64,000 nt of DNA from Neovahlkampfia damariscottae (lineage: Eukaryota > Heterolobosea > Selenaionea > Neovahlkampfiida > Neovahlkampfiidae), in assembly GCA_016618085.1 (NCBI GenBank), contig JABLTG010000055.1, positions 1 through 64,000 on the forward strand, in the 5' to 3' direction. The notes under the pieces were generated by a model. It ran no database searches. It was given only the letters and a program-made list of their open reading frames with translations, and was not told where the DNA came from. Position numbers and translations under genes: made by a program. Of this stretch, positions 21,162 through 33,226 are shown piece after piece; position 1 is the stretch's first letter; the number at the start of each line of letters is the position of its first letter.

Positions 21162-21168
21162 CCAATCA
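21162..21168 (+). promoter_or_regulatory. CCAATCA element deciding a start
   Basis: Lies 20 bases upstream of ATG 21141 (minus-strand gene), within an extension that has only a TTG start. It reads antisense to the gene, showing that either orientation occurs. Confidence 0.5.
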
Positions 21169-21265
21169 GAAACTATATTTGTTGAACTTCAAACCGATGA
21201 AATAGTAGAAACAAAGAAAAGAGATCAAAATTTTCATCAACTGTGCTGGAATAAACTGTTGATAA

Positions 21266-21412
21266 ATGTCATATCAAGGTGCTACACTGATCAACATAAA
21301 GGGAAAGGTGGTTTGTATTTGGGTTGATTCTGAAAATTACGAAGAACTTCAAGAAAAATTATGGTGTATAACAGAAAAAGATACAAAATTTGAATATCTT
21401 AAATTTGAATAA
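21266..21412 (+). CDS. Small ORF, 48 residues
   Basis: Starts MSYQGATLINIKGK and ends KFEYLKFE. It is acidic, with a hydrophobic VVCIWV patch. It fills most of the gap between the helical protein and the VTT gene. Composition is coding-like, but no family is evident and an upstream exon cannot be excluded. Confidence 0.3.
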   Translation: MSYQGATLINIKGKVVCIWVDSENYEELQEKLWCITEKDTKFEYLKFE

Positions 21413-21427
21413 ATAATTTTTGATTCA

Positions 21428-22483
21428 TCAAATATTTTCAATTTCATCTTCTTTTGCAATGAGATTTTCAGATTCCTTTTCAACATTATTTTCTTCATTG
21501 TTTTGTGTTGCAATTGTTTCTTCCACTGTTGAATTATCTTTGATGTATTTCTTTACATACTTTCTTGATACGAATCCAATGAATATGAAACCAACAAGAA
21601 CAAAAAATCCAGTTGATCCAAAAATAATTAATTGTACCCACCATTCTCCACGGCTTGTTTTTCCTTGAATGATATCTGCAAGACTACCTGCTGAGAGTCC
21701 AATATAAACATATCTTTCATAAAATTTTGTTAAATGAATTTTGACTTACAGTGCTGTGCCTGGTAGCATACCTTTGATTCAGGTTAAAATTTCTTTTTTT
21801 ACCAATCCATGAACATAAAATATAAACAAACCAATCTATATTTGTTATAGCCAAAGCATAATTTAAAAAATTGAAAGGAATAAGTGGTGTCAACCTTTGA
21901 ATATTTTTACTAAATTTCATTTTTTCTACCTTAATAAAAGAATAATTTTCCATCCTTCAGCACGAACTGCATCGTCAATAGCTTTAAATTGTTTGTATTG
22001 TTTGGTTTGTTCTTCAATGATACTTTTTTATTGTGAAATTTTCTTTGTTATTTACCTTCTGCCTAAAGTTCGACCAAGGAAGAATGCCAAAGTTGCACCA
22101 ATTGTTGAACCTACAGAAATGATTGGAATACCCCAATATTTCCATAAAAATCCAGCAGCTAAAGTTAAAATCAAACCAGGAATGAATAAAACAGTGGCTA
22201 TTGCATATAAAATCACCATTACCAACATTCCTTTATAACCAGCTTTTTCAATCCAATCTAAAATGAATATAATCCATACTAAAACTTGTTCTCTGAAAAT
22301 AACTGAAATGATAAAAACTCCGAGAGCAAAAAACCCGATTACAACAATTTTCAACCAAGTTTTCCAACTCCAACTTAAAATCCATTTTATGATTTTCACG
22401 GGCAAATATAATAAAAAGTAAACAATCGTTTTACAAAAGTTCTGTTTTTCAACAACTTGTTCATCCATTTGATTTGAATCCAT
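21428..22483 (-). CDS. VTT-domain membrane protein (TVP38/TMEM64 family)
   Basis: Five exons, 22483-22056, 22022-21930, 21894-21803, 21771-21750 and 21713-21428, encode 306 residues. VTT proteins are multipass membrane proteins of the secretory pathway; related members act as lipid scramblases. Two helices follow a polar start. Then come the re-entrant motif FIPGLILTLAAGFLWKYWG, GSTIGATLAFFLGR, the conserved LLRLTPLIPFNFLNYALAIT and GMLPGTALYVYIG, and a last helix before an acidic tail. The fourth exon is only 22 bases and encodes the MLPGTA core, so it is essential. The junctions keep the frame throughout. It shares a 19-base divergent spacer with the PhzF gene. Confidence 0.85.
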
Positions 22484-22502
22484 TTTGGTTGGTTGAATAA
22501 TT

Positions 22503-23483
22503 TTGGAACCTCATTTGGAAATGAAAAAACTTGATGTTGTGACTGTGGACTCATTCACAAAAATTCCATTTTCTGGAAATCCAGCAGCTGTTTGTGTTTT
22601 AAAAGAAGACCTTTCTGATGATATTATGAAAAAGATTGCAAGAGAAATGAATTTATCAGAAACTAGTTTTGTAAAACAAATTGAAGGAAAATCAAATACA
22701 TTTTTGCTTCGTTGGTTGACTCCAAAAATTGAAATTGGTTTATGTGGACATGCTACATGTAATGAAATTTTTATTTACGTTTATTGTCTAGTGGCCACTG
22801 CTCATGTGTTGTTTGAAAAATACAAAAATTTATTGGATGAAAATTGCAATGAGATTTTTTTTCAAACAGTTTTTAGTGGTAATTTATCAGTAAAAAAAGA
22901 AGAAAATGATTTATTAGTCATGAATTTTCCACAAAATCCACCTTCCAAAGTTGAAATTGAAAAAAATATTTTAGGAACATTAGCAAACGTCATGAATTTT
23001 CCTCTTGAGAATATCAGAGATTTACAATACTGTAAAATTACAAAAAAATTATTGGTGGTGCTTGAAAAACAATGTAATATTTTTATTTCATTGAGTTTTT
23101 TTTTTTTAGCTGATGTGTTAAATGCTTCACCAGATTTTCAATCATTAGAAAAAATAGATTTTGGTTTAAAACCGTCAGTAGCAGGTATTAGTTTGAATAC
23201 GAATGACTCTAATCAATTCGATTGCGTATCAAGGTAACTAAGCAACTAATAAACTAAAATCAGATATTTTACTCCATGGAATGGAATTAATGAAGATCCT
23301 GTTAATGGTTCATCTCACACCATTTTATCAGTATATTGGTCCCAAAAATTGAACAAAAAAAAATTAAAAGTCTATCAAGCATCCTCCAGAGGCGGAGAAA
23401 TGGATTTAGAAATTTTAGAAAACAATCGAGTGGCATTAAAAGGATATGCAGTGACAGTAATGGAAGGAATTATTAAATTCTAA
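22503..23483 (+). CDS. PhzF-family isomerase/epimerase
   Basis: Four exons, 22503-22758, 22792-23073, 23110-23233 and 23264-23483, encode 293 residues. PhzF proteins have a diaminopimelate-epimerase fold; most eukaryotic members have no firm substrate. Family blocks are VDSFTKIPFSGNPAAVC, the catalytic Glu in [33 protein letters not shown] across intron 1, and the C-terminal GINEDPVNGSSHTILSVYW with the second half-site loop, then YQASSRGGEMDLE. A second in-frame ATG six codons in (22521) matches the usual family start MKKLDVV better. All introns are 30-36 bases. Confidence 0.88.
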
Positions 23484-23492
23484 CATTTATTA

Positions 23493-25703
23493 TCAATAAA
23501 ATGACTCTTTCGATTCATTATTTGTCAATTTATCAACAAATTTTGAAATGTTAAAACTGATTGAATTTCTCGAACCTGGTTCAGAATCTTTTAAAATATC
23601 ACGTGTTTTTTTGTCAACTTTTTGAAGATTTTTAGATATTGCTTCATGAAAACTTCCACCTTTCAAATTAATGGAGAGTCTTTTCTTTTCAGTTGTCGGT
23701 GTAAAAATATCAGATTTTGATCTTTTCAAATTTGGAGTGGTTGATTCGGCTCTATCTTTTTTTTTCAATTTTTTGATATTTTCATTATTCAAATTGCCTT
23801 TGTTCTTATTTTTCTTGAAATAGATTTCCATGAACTTTTCATCATATCTAAGGAATGATAAAAGTCTATCATCAATTTCTTTTTCCTCTAATTGTTCTTC
23901 TTTGAATTTATTTGAATAATCTGTCAATTTGTTGTTTAAATCTTTGATTTTTTCAAGAAATTCTTCTTTTGTTTTTTTCTTTTTGTCTTTCAAGTCGATT
24001 AATTTTTTGATTGACAATCCTTTTTCTCTAAATTTATCTTTTTCTTCAAAAGTGTATTTTTTGAGATATTTAATCCATTTTTCGGATTCATTCGGTTTGA
24101 ATTTCAATTCAAATTCTTGATTAATAAATTTTAATTTGATAATATCTGGTGTGTCTTGATTGGTCAAACATTCTTCGCACATATTTAAATGAAAATATAA
24201 ATTCTTTTTCAATTTCTTTTTTTCATCTGGTTCATCTACATTCCCGACTAAAAGAATATCAGTGTAGAGAAAACATTCAACATTTATCCAATCATCTTTT
24301 TCCTTTTTTGGTTTTGGAATAACAAGAATATCATCATCAATTATATCAATCTCTTCAACTGAAAATTCCATTTTTTCTTCTGACCTTTCTATTTCCTCCT
24401 CTTCCACCATTGTAACTTTCTTTTTTTTTGATATTTTTTTGTAGAGCAATTCACCATGTTGAACATACGTTCTATGAGGTAATTGATGTCTAATATCACC
24501 TTCATTTTTTGTTTCTAAACAAAATAATGAAAATTTTTCAACCACATGATGTGTTAATTTTTGTGATTCCCAAATGCTTCTTTTGAGGTTCAACTCTTCA
24601 GCAACTTTTTTAATTTCATCTAAAGTTGAAACTAAAGTATCATATTCAGGATGATCTTTCGGTGTATTCTTCAATAATTCCTTCAACAACAGAGCATATC
24701 TTGGAATTCTTTGAATTGGATTGATTAGTAAAGTTAATAGGTCTTGACCTCGACATTTTGGATTTTGGTTCTTCATTTGATTTACAATCTTATAGTATTT
24801 CAAATTTTCTTTTGTTGCACGCATCAAAACTGCAGTTGCTTCAGCGTAGTTGTTAATGTAAGACGAATATATTTTGAGGTATGGAACAATTTGTTTAAAA
24901 GCAGCTACAAATGATATTTTCGGTTTTCTTAAAGACATTATTTCATCATAGCCACCCATCAATTCTTCTTCTGTCATAGATTTTGATTTTGAAATGAAAC
25001 CTAGTGAAAATCTCTTTTTTACTTCACTTTCACTTCCAACACTACTTCTGGTGTCATCATCATTTTTTAAGTTGTTCAAAAGTATTTTGTTGACTTCAAC
25101 AATTCCTTGAACTGTTGAAAGTTAAAAAAAAAAAAATTATTCTTTTTACCATTTCCAAAAACTTGTGTATGTTCTCTTGATGATAACACATTTTTTGCTC
25201 TAAAAACTTCCTCATACTTAAATTTTTAGTTTCATTTTTAATTTTACTTCTAAAATTGCCAACAAATTTTGAACATAAGATTCTTCGGTCATTATCGTTT
25301 CTTCTATGATCATTTCTCGAGTTTCAGATTGTTCTTCCAATGCTATAACACATACAAATCAGTTTTAAATAGTTTTTACCTTTGTTCAGTTTTTTTATTT
25401 TATACAGTTTTTGGAACTTGTTTATCGGAATGTACAAAGAATCAAGTGATTTATGGTTACAAATGGGTATTTTTGAATGTACTTTTGAAGGTACTTTATA
25501 CTTTTCTGTTGATGAAAACAAAGAAATTTCTGAAAATTCATCAAACGTCTGATAAACGGTTACGATATCGCCTTTTTTGAATGTAACCTCATTTGACTGT
25601 TCCAGTTTTATTTCTTCAATTATAAAGGTGCTCCTATGAACTTTTAAATGAGATGTTTGATTTACCAGGTGAGCGAGTTTTGCTCTTCACTGATGGACAC
25701 CAT
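23493..25703 (-). CDS. RhoGEF with SH3-like, DH and PH domains
   Basis: Five exons, 25703-25666, 25633-25380, 25342-25248, 25216-25150 and 25111-23493, encode 690 residues. It would activate a Rho-family GTPase. Exon 2 contains an SH3-like stretch (QSNEVTFKKGDIVTVYQTFDEF). The DH domain starts in exon 3 with MTEESYVQNLLAILE, continues through VFGNVQGIVEVNKILL, and ends with the signature LLINPIQRIPRYALLLKELL. A PH domain follows (HGELLYKK ... ECFLYTDILLVG ... KFKPNESEKWIKYL), interrupted by an acidic insertion. The tail is basic and phosphorylatable. TGATTGG at 25726-25732 precedes the first ATG by 22 bases. It is divergent from CAF-1 p60, 157 bases apart. Confidence 0.85.
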
Positions 25704-25725
25704 AACGGAAATATTTCGAGAAGTT

Positions 25726-25732
25726 TGATTGG
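25726..25732 (-). promoter_or_regulatory. CCAATCA promoter element of RhoGEF
   Basis: Reads CCAATCA in the sense of the RhoGEF gene, 22 bases before ATG 25703. It fixes the first tiny exon (38 bases), which would otherwise be missed. Confidence 0.55.
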
Positions 25733-25825
25733 AGGAGGAATTCTGCTGCAAAAGAAATATTTTTTATCATGAATTGGATGAAAAAAATAAAGACAATTCA
25801 AATCCTAAAACTCCGTTTTTTTTAA

Positions 25826-25830
25826 CCAAT
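25826..25830 (+). promoter_or_regulatory. CCAAT element of CAF-1 p60
   Basis: CCAAT 30 bases before ATG 25861. An earlier frame begins at base 25729 upstream of this element; the element favours 25861, where the protein alignment also begins. Confidence 0.5.
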
Positions 25831-25860
25831 AGAAACATTAGCGCCAAAATTCAACAAAAC

Positions 25861-27116
25861 ATGACAGAGAAAGAGAAACCTTCTGTGACATACAAAACAG
25901 TAAATTTCAAATTCAAATTTAAACAAAATTAGTTATTTATTGCTTGGCATTGTGAAGATCAACCAGAACCTGTTTTGTCAATTGATTTTCATCCATCTCT
26001 TAATAAAATTGCAACCTCAGGACAAGACTGTACAATAAAACTTTGGAATATAAAAGATGAAGAAATTGAATTTAGGAGTACTTTAAAGCATCAAGAAAAA
26101 ACAGTAAATTGTGTCAGGTGGCATCCAAACGGAAAAATGTAACAAGAAAATTTTTAACACTGACTTTTGTTAAGTTTGGCTTCTGGAAATGATGGAGGAA
26201 ATATATTTTTATGGCAAGAATCAGAAAATAATTCCAGTTTTGTTGAAGAAACAAACAAAGAATCTTGGTTAGTTTTCAAAAACTTCAAAGGTCATTCAGA
26301 AGATGTTTACGACCTTCAATGGTCAAAAGATGGAAATTACCTTATTTCAGCATCTATTGATAATTCAATTATATTATGGAATATGTCTGGAAAAATTCAA
26401 CAATACACAGAACACTCACATTATGTAAGAAAAATCAAGATTTTTGACATCATTTTGATAGGTCCAAGGAGTTGTTTTTGATCCATTGTCTATGTTTTTT
26501 GTAAGTCAAAGTGGTGATAAAACATGTCGTATTTACTCAATGAAGACTCAAAAATGTGCTTCAATCATTCGAGAAAAATTCAAAGATGAAAATGTTGCTT
26601 CGTAAGTAGTATCAAATCATTGAATATTCAATTCTTTAAAGGTTTTTCAAAAGGATTTCTATATCTCCAGATGGCAATTTATTGGTTACATCTGCTGGAT
26701 TAGACAAAAATGGTGGAAATTGCTGTTACATCTATCAAAGAAATAATTGGGAGGAACCAATTTTCACATTACCTGGATTTAAAGATCCTGTGATTGGTTC
26801 ATCATTTTCACCTTTTTATTATGAATTAAGAACAGATGAAGACCATTTGATGAAGAAATTTGAATACAGAATGTTATTTTGTTTAATCACTTTAACTAGG
26901 TTTGTTGTTGAATTTTGATTGATTTTTTTTCAAAGTTTGATTGTTTATGATACTCAAAGACTTTATCCAATATTTGTGATTGAGAATTTACATTTAGCTC
27001 CGTTGACCGATGTTACTTGGGCGAATGATGGAAATTCCATTTGGATTTCTTCAATGGATGGTTATTGTTCATTGATTTCTTTGTCCAATATTGGTGAAAT
27101 TAAAAAAATTGAATAA
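25861..27116 (+). CDS. CHAF1B: Chromatin assembly factor 1 subunit p60 (CAC2/CHAF1B)
   Basis: Six exons, 25861-25899, 25933-26138, 26175-26424, 26462-26601, 26642-26899 and 26936-27116, encode 357 residues. It is a seven-blade WD40 protein of the CAF-1 histone chaperone that deposits H3-H4 behind replication forks. Matching blocks include IAWHCEDQPEPVLSIDF, FKGHSEDVYDLQWSKDG, ASIDNSIILWN, HSHYVQGVVFDP, FFKRISISPDGNLL, VIGSSFSPFYYELR, LIVYDTQRLYPI and VTWANDGNSIWISSMDGYCS, all aligned in order with human CHAF1B. The C-terminal Asf1-binding tail of larger homologues is absent; the protein ends after the last blade. The 39-base first exon is supported by frame and by CCAAT at 25826. Confidence 0.9.
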
Positions 27117-27335
27117 AATTTTACACAAGAATTCATGTTTCCTTTCAAAAATAATAAGATCCTTGATTGGAACAATATTTCACAAATTATACAAAGAGAG
27201 GTTCAATTCATACAAAATTTGATAAATTCTATTCGTTTTAAACACAAAATTTATGAATGGAGAATTGTTTTGGGATACTTGCCGGAGAAAAGTTTTAAAT
27301 CTCTTGGAACTTTCTTTGTCCAATTGAATGATAGA

Positions 27336-28161
27336 ATGAAGAAAGTAGCCTTAATAACAGGTGGTAAGTTAATTTTCTCCTTGTTTATTTTTTAGGTTCA
27401 AAAGGAATTGGATATTCTCTCGCCAAGAAATTAGCTCTTGAAGAGAATTTTTCATTAGTGATCAACTCAAGAACAGAAAAAGAATTGAAGAAAGGTAAAA
27501 AAAAATAAAACATAATTCATTTTTAGTGAATGATGAAATAATTCAAAAAGGAGGAATTTCTGATTACTTTGTAGGAGATATCACCATTGAAAAAAATTGT
27601 GAAAATTTAGTTAATTTTACAATTGAAAAATTTGGTAAAATTGATGTTCTTGTGCATAATGCTGCATTAATTGATATAAAGAAAATTGAAAATTTGACTT
27701 CTATTGAACTTTTAAAAACATTTCAAGCAAACATTATTTCACCAATTATATTGACTCAATTGGCATTGAAACACCTTCGAAAAACAAAAGGAAAAGTAAT
27801 TTTTATTAGTTCTGGAGCTGCATTCAAACCAATATTTGGATGGTCATCATATTGTACAACAAAAGCAGCACTTCATCAATTCATGCAATGTTTAGCAGTT
27901 GAAGAACCAGAGATTAATTCAATTTCATTTAGGCCTGGTCGAGTCGATACAGATATGATGTCTAGAATCAGAAATGAAGGCCAAACAGAAATGAACTCTA
28001 AAGATTATCAAGGATTTTTGGAAGCAAAGGAAAAAGATGAACTATTATCCCCTGATTATGTTGCTCAAGTTTTATCAAAAGTGATAGTTAAAGCTCCTTT
28101 GAGTTGGTCTGGAAAATTAGTTTCTGTGAAGGATGAAGAATTGTTAAAAACTTTGGAATAA
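27336..28161 (+). CDS. Short-chain dehydrogenase/reductase
   Basis: Three exons, 27336-27363, 27396-27494 and 27527-28161, encode 253 residues. Classical SDR: the NAD(P) motif TGGSKGIG is split by the first intron after only 28 coding bases. It continues with NAA (VLVHNAALID), catalytic Ser in IFISSGAA, and YCTTKAA giving the YxxxK pair. The later motif SFRPGRVDTDM resembles sepiapterin reductase-like and yeast YIR035C-type reductases. The ATG at 27336 has CCAAT at 27320-27324, 11 bases upstream; a longer frame to 27135 overlaps nothing recognisable. The substrate is not predictable. Confidence 0.85.
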
Positions 28162-28302
28162 AAAATTGGTTAATTTTTATTGAATCTCAATTTTTTTCAA
28201 AGAAATTAAAATTATTTTCATTTAAGAAAAGTAAATTATTTACGATTTATTGGTCAAAAATTGACGAATCAAAAAAGTTACCGCTAGTTTTTATTTTGAA
28301 GC

Positions 28303-31300
28303 ATGTACGAAGACATCATCACTTTGCTGACAAAAATCGATTTAACATGGATTACAGATACCATCAGAAAGGAAATATTGACTTGTGATACTACTTCTGA
28401 AGAAACTTATTCAAAATTAGATGAACAAATTAATTCTGAAAAAATTGACCTAAAACTTTTTCAAAAATTGTTAAAACTACTTGAAAATGTACCAAAAATG
28501 AACAAAGAAATTGAACCAGAACCTTCACAAAACAATAAAAGAAGAAAGTTAACTATGGAGAAGACAGAAACATTTTATAGTTTTTTAACAGAAGAAGAAT
28601 TTGAAATCCAAAGTTTTGTTGCTCTTTTAAACCTTTTGATACACACCAAAGACGACGAAGAAGATGAGGAAAGTAAATCCTTGGCAATCACTTCAGCTCA
28701 ACTTTATCTCACACTTTTGTATATTCAAGACTCAAAATGTTATAAAATATTTAATGAAATCACTTTTATGAATGCTATTACATTATGTAAAACTATGTCA
28801 ATCAAAAATGTGCTGACCAAAAAATGTGAAAAATTTTTTGACTTGTTGGGTGAATTTCTTGGAGCCTATTCATTGAAAAATCATGAAGATTTATTTTTAT
28901 TTATAATTGAGATGTTGACTGAAATTAAAGATTATAAAATACTTCGAATGTGTTTGAATGATATTCATGGAGATTTATCAAAAATTTATCCAATAATTTT
29001 ACAACAAATTTTCAAAACATTGAATGAAAAGAAATCAGCAGGATATGCAATAGAATTTATTGAGTACGTATTAATTCCTATTCTAATCATTTTAAGAAAA
29101 ACGATGAATGTTGTTCCACAAGGTCATGAAAAGGTGTTAGTTATTTTACAACATATCAATGCGAAATTCCATCAAATGAAAGCAGCTCAAAGGTCAATTG
29201 GATCTTCAGTAGTATCAAGTTTATATATAAAATTAAACAACGAAACTAAATTGAGATATCTCAATTACTTGACAAAACTATCAAAGAACACAAAGTCAAA
29301 TCAAAGATTGTTCACTGTTGAAATAACTGCAGCTTTAGTTGATCAATTACTGAAATCAGAGACGATTGAAAAAGAATCTGTGAATGAATTACTTGTTATT
29401 CTCTTGGGAAGAACATCAGATAAAACAAATACTGTCAGGACCAAAGCATTAACTTCTTTTGTCAGTGTTTTAGAGAAAGCTATAAATGATGAAACTATTG
29501 GATCTATTATTACTTGTATATTTAGTGAAGATGATGAAGAAGAACAAATGGAAGAGGAAGAAGACATTGATGATGCAAATGGTGAAATTGGAGGATTTAT
29601 TGGACAGAGATTAAATGATCCTTCACCAGGTGTTCGTAAAGCTGCTCTTCAATTCATTGAGTATATGACTCAGTTGAATCCAAAAATGTTCTTAAAACAA
29701 AAATATTTGAATGTGTTTGTTCAACATTCTACAGATGAGTCATTGTCCAATAGAAAGCAAACAATTATCTCATTATCAAGACTAACAGAAAAATTTAATG
29801 ATAACTTGAACGTCCATAAGACATTTGTGATTTTAGTCTTATCTTTGGTTTCTGATGTAGAAAGTTCAATTTCAGAAAAATCTATTGATTTCATTGAATC
29901 TCTGATCATTAAAAAAATCAATGAAGAAATTATTTGGAATTCCCTGTCAATATTAGAAACAGATATCATTGGGTTACTCAATGGTGTATTAGGAATGCTT
30001 TTCAAAAAGAAATCTTTATCCAGTTCAATTGTTAAACATGTACAACAACAACTCAAAGAAAATCCATCCGTCAATGGTTGGATGATTTTAAATGAGCTAT
30101 CAAATTATTTCCCAAAATCAATTGATGCAAAATTTATTTTAAGTGAAGAAAATGAACAAAGTTTATCTATTCTATCAAAAATATCATCGAATTTACCATC
30201 AAAAGAATCAAATGAATTGTCACAAAAAATATTTCAAAATTTGAATCAGTTCAATGTTTCACCAAACTTGATACATTCTTATATTACCATTTTGGTTAAT
30301 GTAAATCCAACTACAAATCTGAGTGCTTTAATTAATGATTGTTTAAATAATTTACATAATATTGTTGTAGAAAGAGAGAATTATGATGAGTTATCTTTGG
30401 CTAAATATCTCACAACTGTTGGTGAGTTGATGGTAATTACAACTCTTCCAAAACGTATTATCACTCTCGTTCAAGCATTAGTTACTGATAAATTGGATAT
30501 TTCAGCACAATCAAAAGCACATGCATTCATTACTTTAGGGAAAATGAGTTTATGTGATGCTGCAATTGCAAAACAATCAATTCCATTATTGGTAACTGAA
30601 CTCGAAAAAGCCAAAGATGAAGTTGTGAAAAATAACATTTTGATCATCATGTGTGATCTTTGTGTGAAGTATACCTCATTAGTTGATAGATATATCAATA
30701 AAATTAGTGAATGTGTGAATGATGAAAGTGATCTTGTCAGAAGAACAACAGCCGTTTTATTGACTCAACTCTTGGCAGAAGATTTCATCAAATGGAGACC
30801 TACTTTACTTTTTAGATTTGTCTCAATCCTTTCAGATCCAAATGATAAAGTTGCAGGTGCTTCTGAGTATGCCATTGATTTATTAACAAGAAAAAATCAA
30901 AATCTTCTCTTCAACAACTTCATTGAATGTATTTTCGTTTTGAATGGAGTTAAACATGATATATTTAATAAGCTCAATATCAAATTGAAGTTAGAAGGTG
31001 GAAATCATCAAAAAGAAAGATTTTTGATCTATCAATGTTTATTACAAAAATTGACTGTTGACCAAAGATTAAAAATTCATGGAAGGTTTCATACAGATGT
31101 TTTGATTCATTTTGCAGAAAATGATCAAGAACCAATTGACAAATATCTGGTATCAGATATCATTAAAATTTTATCAGCAAGAGAAATGAGATTCAACAAA
31201 ACATCTATTGCAAATGCTGATGAACCAACAGTGGATGCTTCTGAGGAAGAAGCAGCAAAAGGAAAATTGATGACTAAAATCTTGAAGAAACATATTGCTG

Positions 31301-31761
31301 AAAATGTTATACCTGTTATCATTGAATTAAAAAGAACACTGGAGAAGCAAAGATCTCCTTTGATCAAAAATTTAATGGAATACCTCAAATTGATCATGAA
31401 TGATTATAAACAAGAAATGAAAGATGTTTTTGCAGCAGATGCACAATTAGCAAAAGAAATCGAATTTGATTTGAGAAAGATGAAAATGGATCAACAGAAA
31501 TTTGCTTATCAATCACCTTTCAAATCACCTATGAAATCACCAATGAAATCTCCATTTAAAGTTCCGTCAAATGATAAAGAATTCAAATCACCAATAACAC
31601 CAAATAGAAATACAGCACCAAAATTAAGCAAAAACAATGAAAATTTGGCGAAACAATTGTTCCAAGGAGAAATAACAAAAGAGAGTGAAAATACAAAAAA
31701 GAGAAAAAGGACTTCTGAAGAAATTGAAGAAGAACCTGTAAAATTTAATATTGAAGTTTAA
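28303..31761 (+). CDS. NCAPD3: Condensin-II subunit CAP-D3
   Basis: An intronless gene for 1152 residues. CAP-D3 is the HEAT-repeat subunit that loads condensin II on chromosomes. HEAT repeats fill most of the chain (for example TSDKTNTVRTKALTSFVSVL, LNDPSPGVRKAALQFIEYM). The block DLCVKYTSLVDRYINKIS, then VRRTTAVLLTQLLAEDFIKW and FRFVSILSDPND, aligns with the conserved core of human NCAPD3 (DMCVRYTVMVDKYI, LLQEEFVKWKGSLFFRFVS). The C-terminus has KSPMKSP-type repeats (SPFKSPMKSPMKSPFK), likely CDK sites, and a basic KKRKRT patch. It is shorter than the human protein. ATTGG at 28249-28253. Confidence 0.88.
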   Translation: MYEDIITLLTKIDLTWITDTIRKEILTCDTTSEETYSKLDEQINSEKIDLKLFQKLLKLLENVPKMNKEIEPEPSQNNKRRKLTMEKTETFYSFLTEEEFEIQSFVALLNLLIHTKDDEEDEESKSLAITSAQLYLTLLYIQDSKCYKIFNEITFMNAITLCKTMSIKNVLTKKCEKFFDLLGEFLGAYSLKNHEDLFLFIIEMLTEIKDYKILRMCLNDIHGDLSKIYPIILQQIFKTLNEKKSAGYAIEFIEYVLIPILIILRKTMNVVPQGHEKVLVILQHINAKFHQMKAAQRSIGSSVVSSLYIKLNNETKLRYLNYLTKLSKNTKSNQRLFTVEITAALVDQLLKSETIEKESVNELLVILLGRTSDKTNTVRTKALTSFVSVLEKAINDETIGSIITCIFSEDDEEEQMEEEEDIDDANGEIGGFIGQRLNDPSPGVRKAALQFIEYMTQLNPKMFLKQKYLNVFVQHSTDESLSNRKQTIISLSRLTEKFNDNLNVHKTFVILVLSLVSDVESSISEKSIDFIESLIIKKINEEIIWNSLSILETDIIGLLNGVLGMLFKKKSLSSSIVKHVQQQLKENPSVNGWMILNELSNYFPKSIDAKFILSEENEQSLSILSKISSNLPSKESNELSQKIFQNLNQFNVSPNLIHSYITILVNVNPTTNLSALINDCLNNLHNIVVERENYDELSLAKYLTTVGELMVITTLPKRIITLVQALVTDKLDISAQSKAHAFITLGKMSLCDAAIAKQSIPLLVTELEKAKDEVVKNNILIIMCDLCVKYTSLVDRYINKISECVNDESDLVRRTTAVLLTQLLAEDFIKWRPTLLFRFVSILSDPNDKVAGASEYAIDLLTRKNQNLLFNNFIECIFVLNGVKHDIFNKLNIKLKLEGGNHQKERFLIYQCLLQKLTVDQRLKIHGRFHTDVLIHFAENDQEPIDKYLVSDIIKILSAREMRFNKTSIANADEPTVDASEEEAAKGKLMTKILKKHIAENVIPVIIELKRTLEKQRSPLIKNLMEYLKLIMNDYKQEMKDVFAADAQLAKEIEFDLRKMKMDQQKFAYQSPFKSPMKSPMKSPFKVPSNDKEFKSPITPNRNTAPKLSKNNENLAKQLFQGEITKESENTKKRKRTSEEIEEEPVKFNIEV

Positions 31762-31891
31762 GAATTGTCAACAAAATTTCATATTTTTTACTTTCTCTTT
31801 TCTTGGCTATTTTAAAAATTCTCCGGTTCTAAGATAATCTGATTGGTTATTTTTTTCTTAACAGAAAACTTTGACGTTAATACACAAGAGA

Positions 31892-33220
31892 ATGACCACA
31901 GAAAAAAGAACATCTCCACCAGAACATCTTTGGTTATTACACGGTAAATTATATGATTTTTCTTCTTTTGCTCCGACTCATCCAGGAGGAGAAGGATTTA
32001 TAAATTCTGGAAGAGGAAAAGACATTACAGAAATTTTTGAAAGGTAAAATATTTCCAAATGATTAAAAGCAATTAGTATTCATATTCTTTCAGATAGAGA
32101 CTTTCCAAAACTCATCAAAAATTACGAAATCAAAACAGAAAACGGTGAAGAATATGATACCAATTTTTCATGGAAAGAAGATGGATTCTATTCAACTTTG
32201 AAAAAAAAAATTAAAGCAAAATTTCAAGGAACTAATTACAAAGCTACTTATCAAACATGGTTTAAACTCATGTTTATTGCTTTATTAGCTTTAAATGCAC
32301 TTAGAATGATGATTTTTCATGGAAGTTTCATTTATTCATTCATGTATGGTATTTTAATCATTTTTCTTGGATTTTGTGGAATGCATACTGCATCACATGG
32401 TGGATTATCAAAGAATCCAAAGATTAATGAATACTTTTCAATTTGGTGGAATTCTTGGGTAATGTGGGATCATTGGCTCTGGTTACAACATCATTGTATT
32501 GCACATCACTCTTATACTTCAATTTATAAAAAAGATCCTGATGTTGTTCATTTCTTACCTTTGATTAGAAAATCAAAAGATTCACCTTTCTTTTCATTTG
32601 CTAAATTTCAAAGTTACTTTTCTTGGAAGATTATTTCAATCTGGCCTGGTCAATTTATGGGACAAGCAATTGTTTATAAATCTGTTCAATTTTTAGGTTT
32701 GAAATTGTTTGGAATGAAAGTATCAAAACCACCAAAAATGATTGGATTAACTCAAGATGTTATGACTACTATTGGATTCATCACAAATTTTGTTTTACCA
32801 TGTTATTTCCAAGGATTAAGAACAGGACTTGTTTGTATCTTTTTAATGTATACTGCATTATCATTGGCTTATTGGGCAAATGTTGCTCCAAATCATGATA
32901 GTAATGAAAGTGTACACGCTTTGGAAAATGTAGATACAAAAACTATGGATTGGGGTGAATTACAAGTTAGATCTTCTGCTGATCATTCTACTGATCAAAC
33001 TTCAATCACCAATTATCTCACAACAACATTATTCGGATCAATGAATTATCAAATTGAACATCATTTGTTTCCTGCAATAAATGACATCCATTATGCATCT
33101 ATTGCACCTATTGTAAGAGATACATGCAAAGAATTTAATATTCCTTATCCTCATCATAAAACATGGATAGAAGCATTAATGAGTGTTCATAAAACATATC
33201 AAGATATGCAAACTAAATAA
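31892..33220 (+). CDS. Cytochrome-b5 front-end fatty acid desaturase
   Basis: Two exons, 31892-32043 and 32077-33220, encode 431 residues. It would insert a double bond between an existing one and the carboxyl end of a polyunsaturated acyl chain, in the ER. The N-terminal cytochrome b5 domain has the heme motif HPGGEGF. The desaturase has three His boxes: HTASH, HHCIAHH and the front-end hallmark QIEHH, where Gln replaces the first His. Four membrane segments separate them. The acceptor used lies inside a longer AT tract; a later AG would bring a stop. TGATTGG lies at 31840-31846. Delta-5 or delta-6 specificity cannot be read from the sequence. Confidence 0.9.
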
Positions 33221-33226
33221 AAATAT

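Noticed and set aside
25269-25580. Plus-strand open frame of 103 codons
   Set aside because: It is antisense to exons 2 and 3 of the RhoGEF, which carry clear SH3-like and DH sequence.
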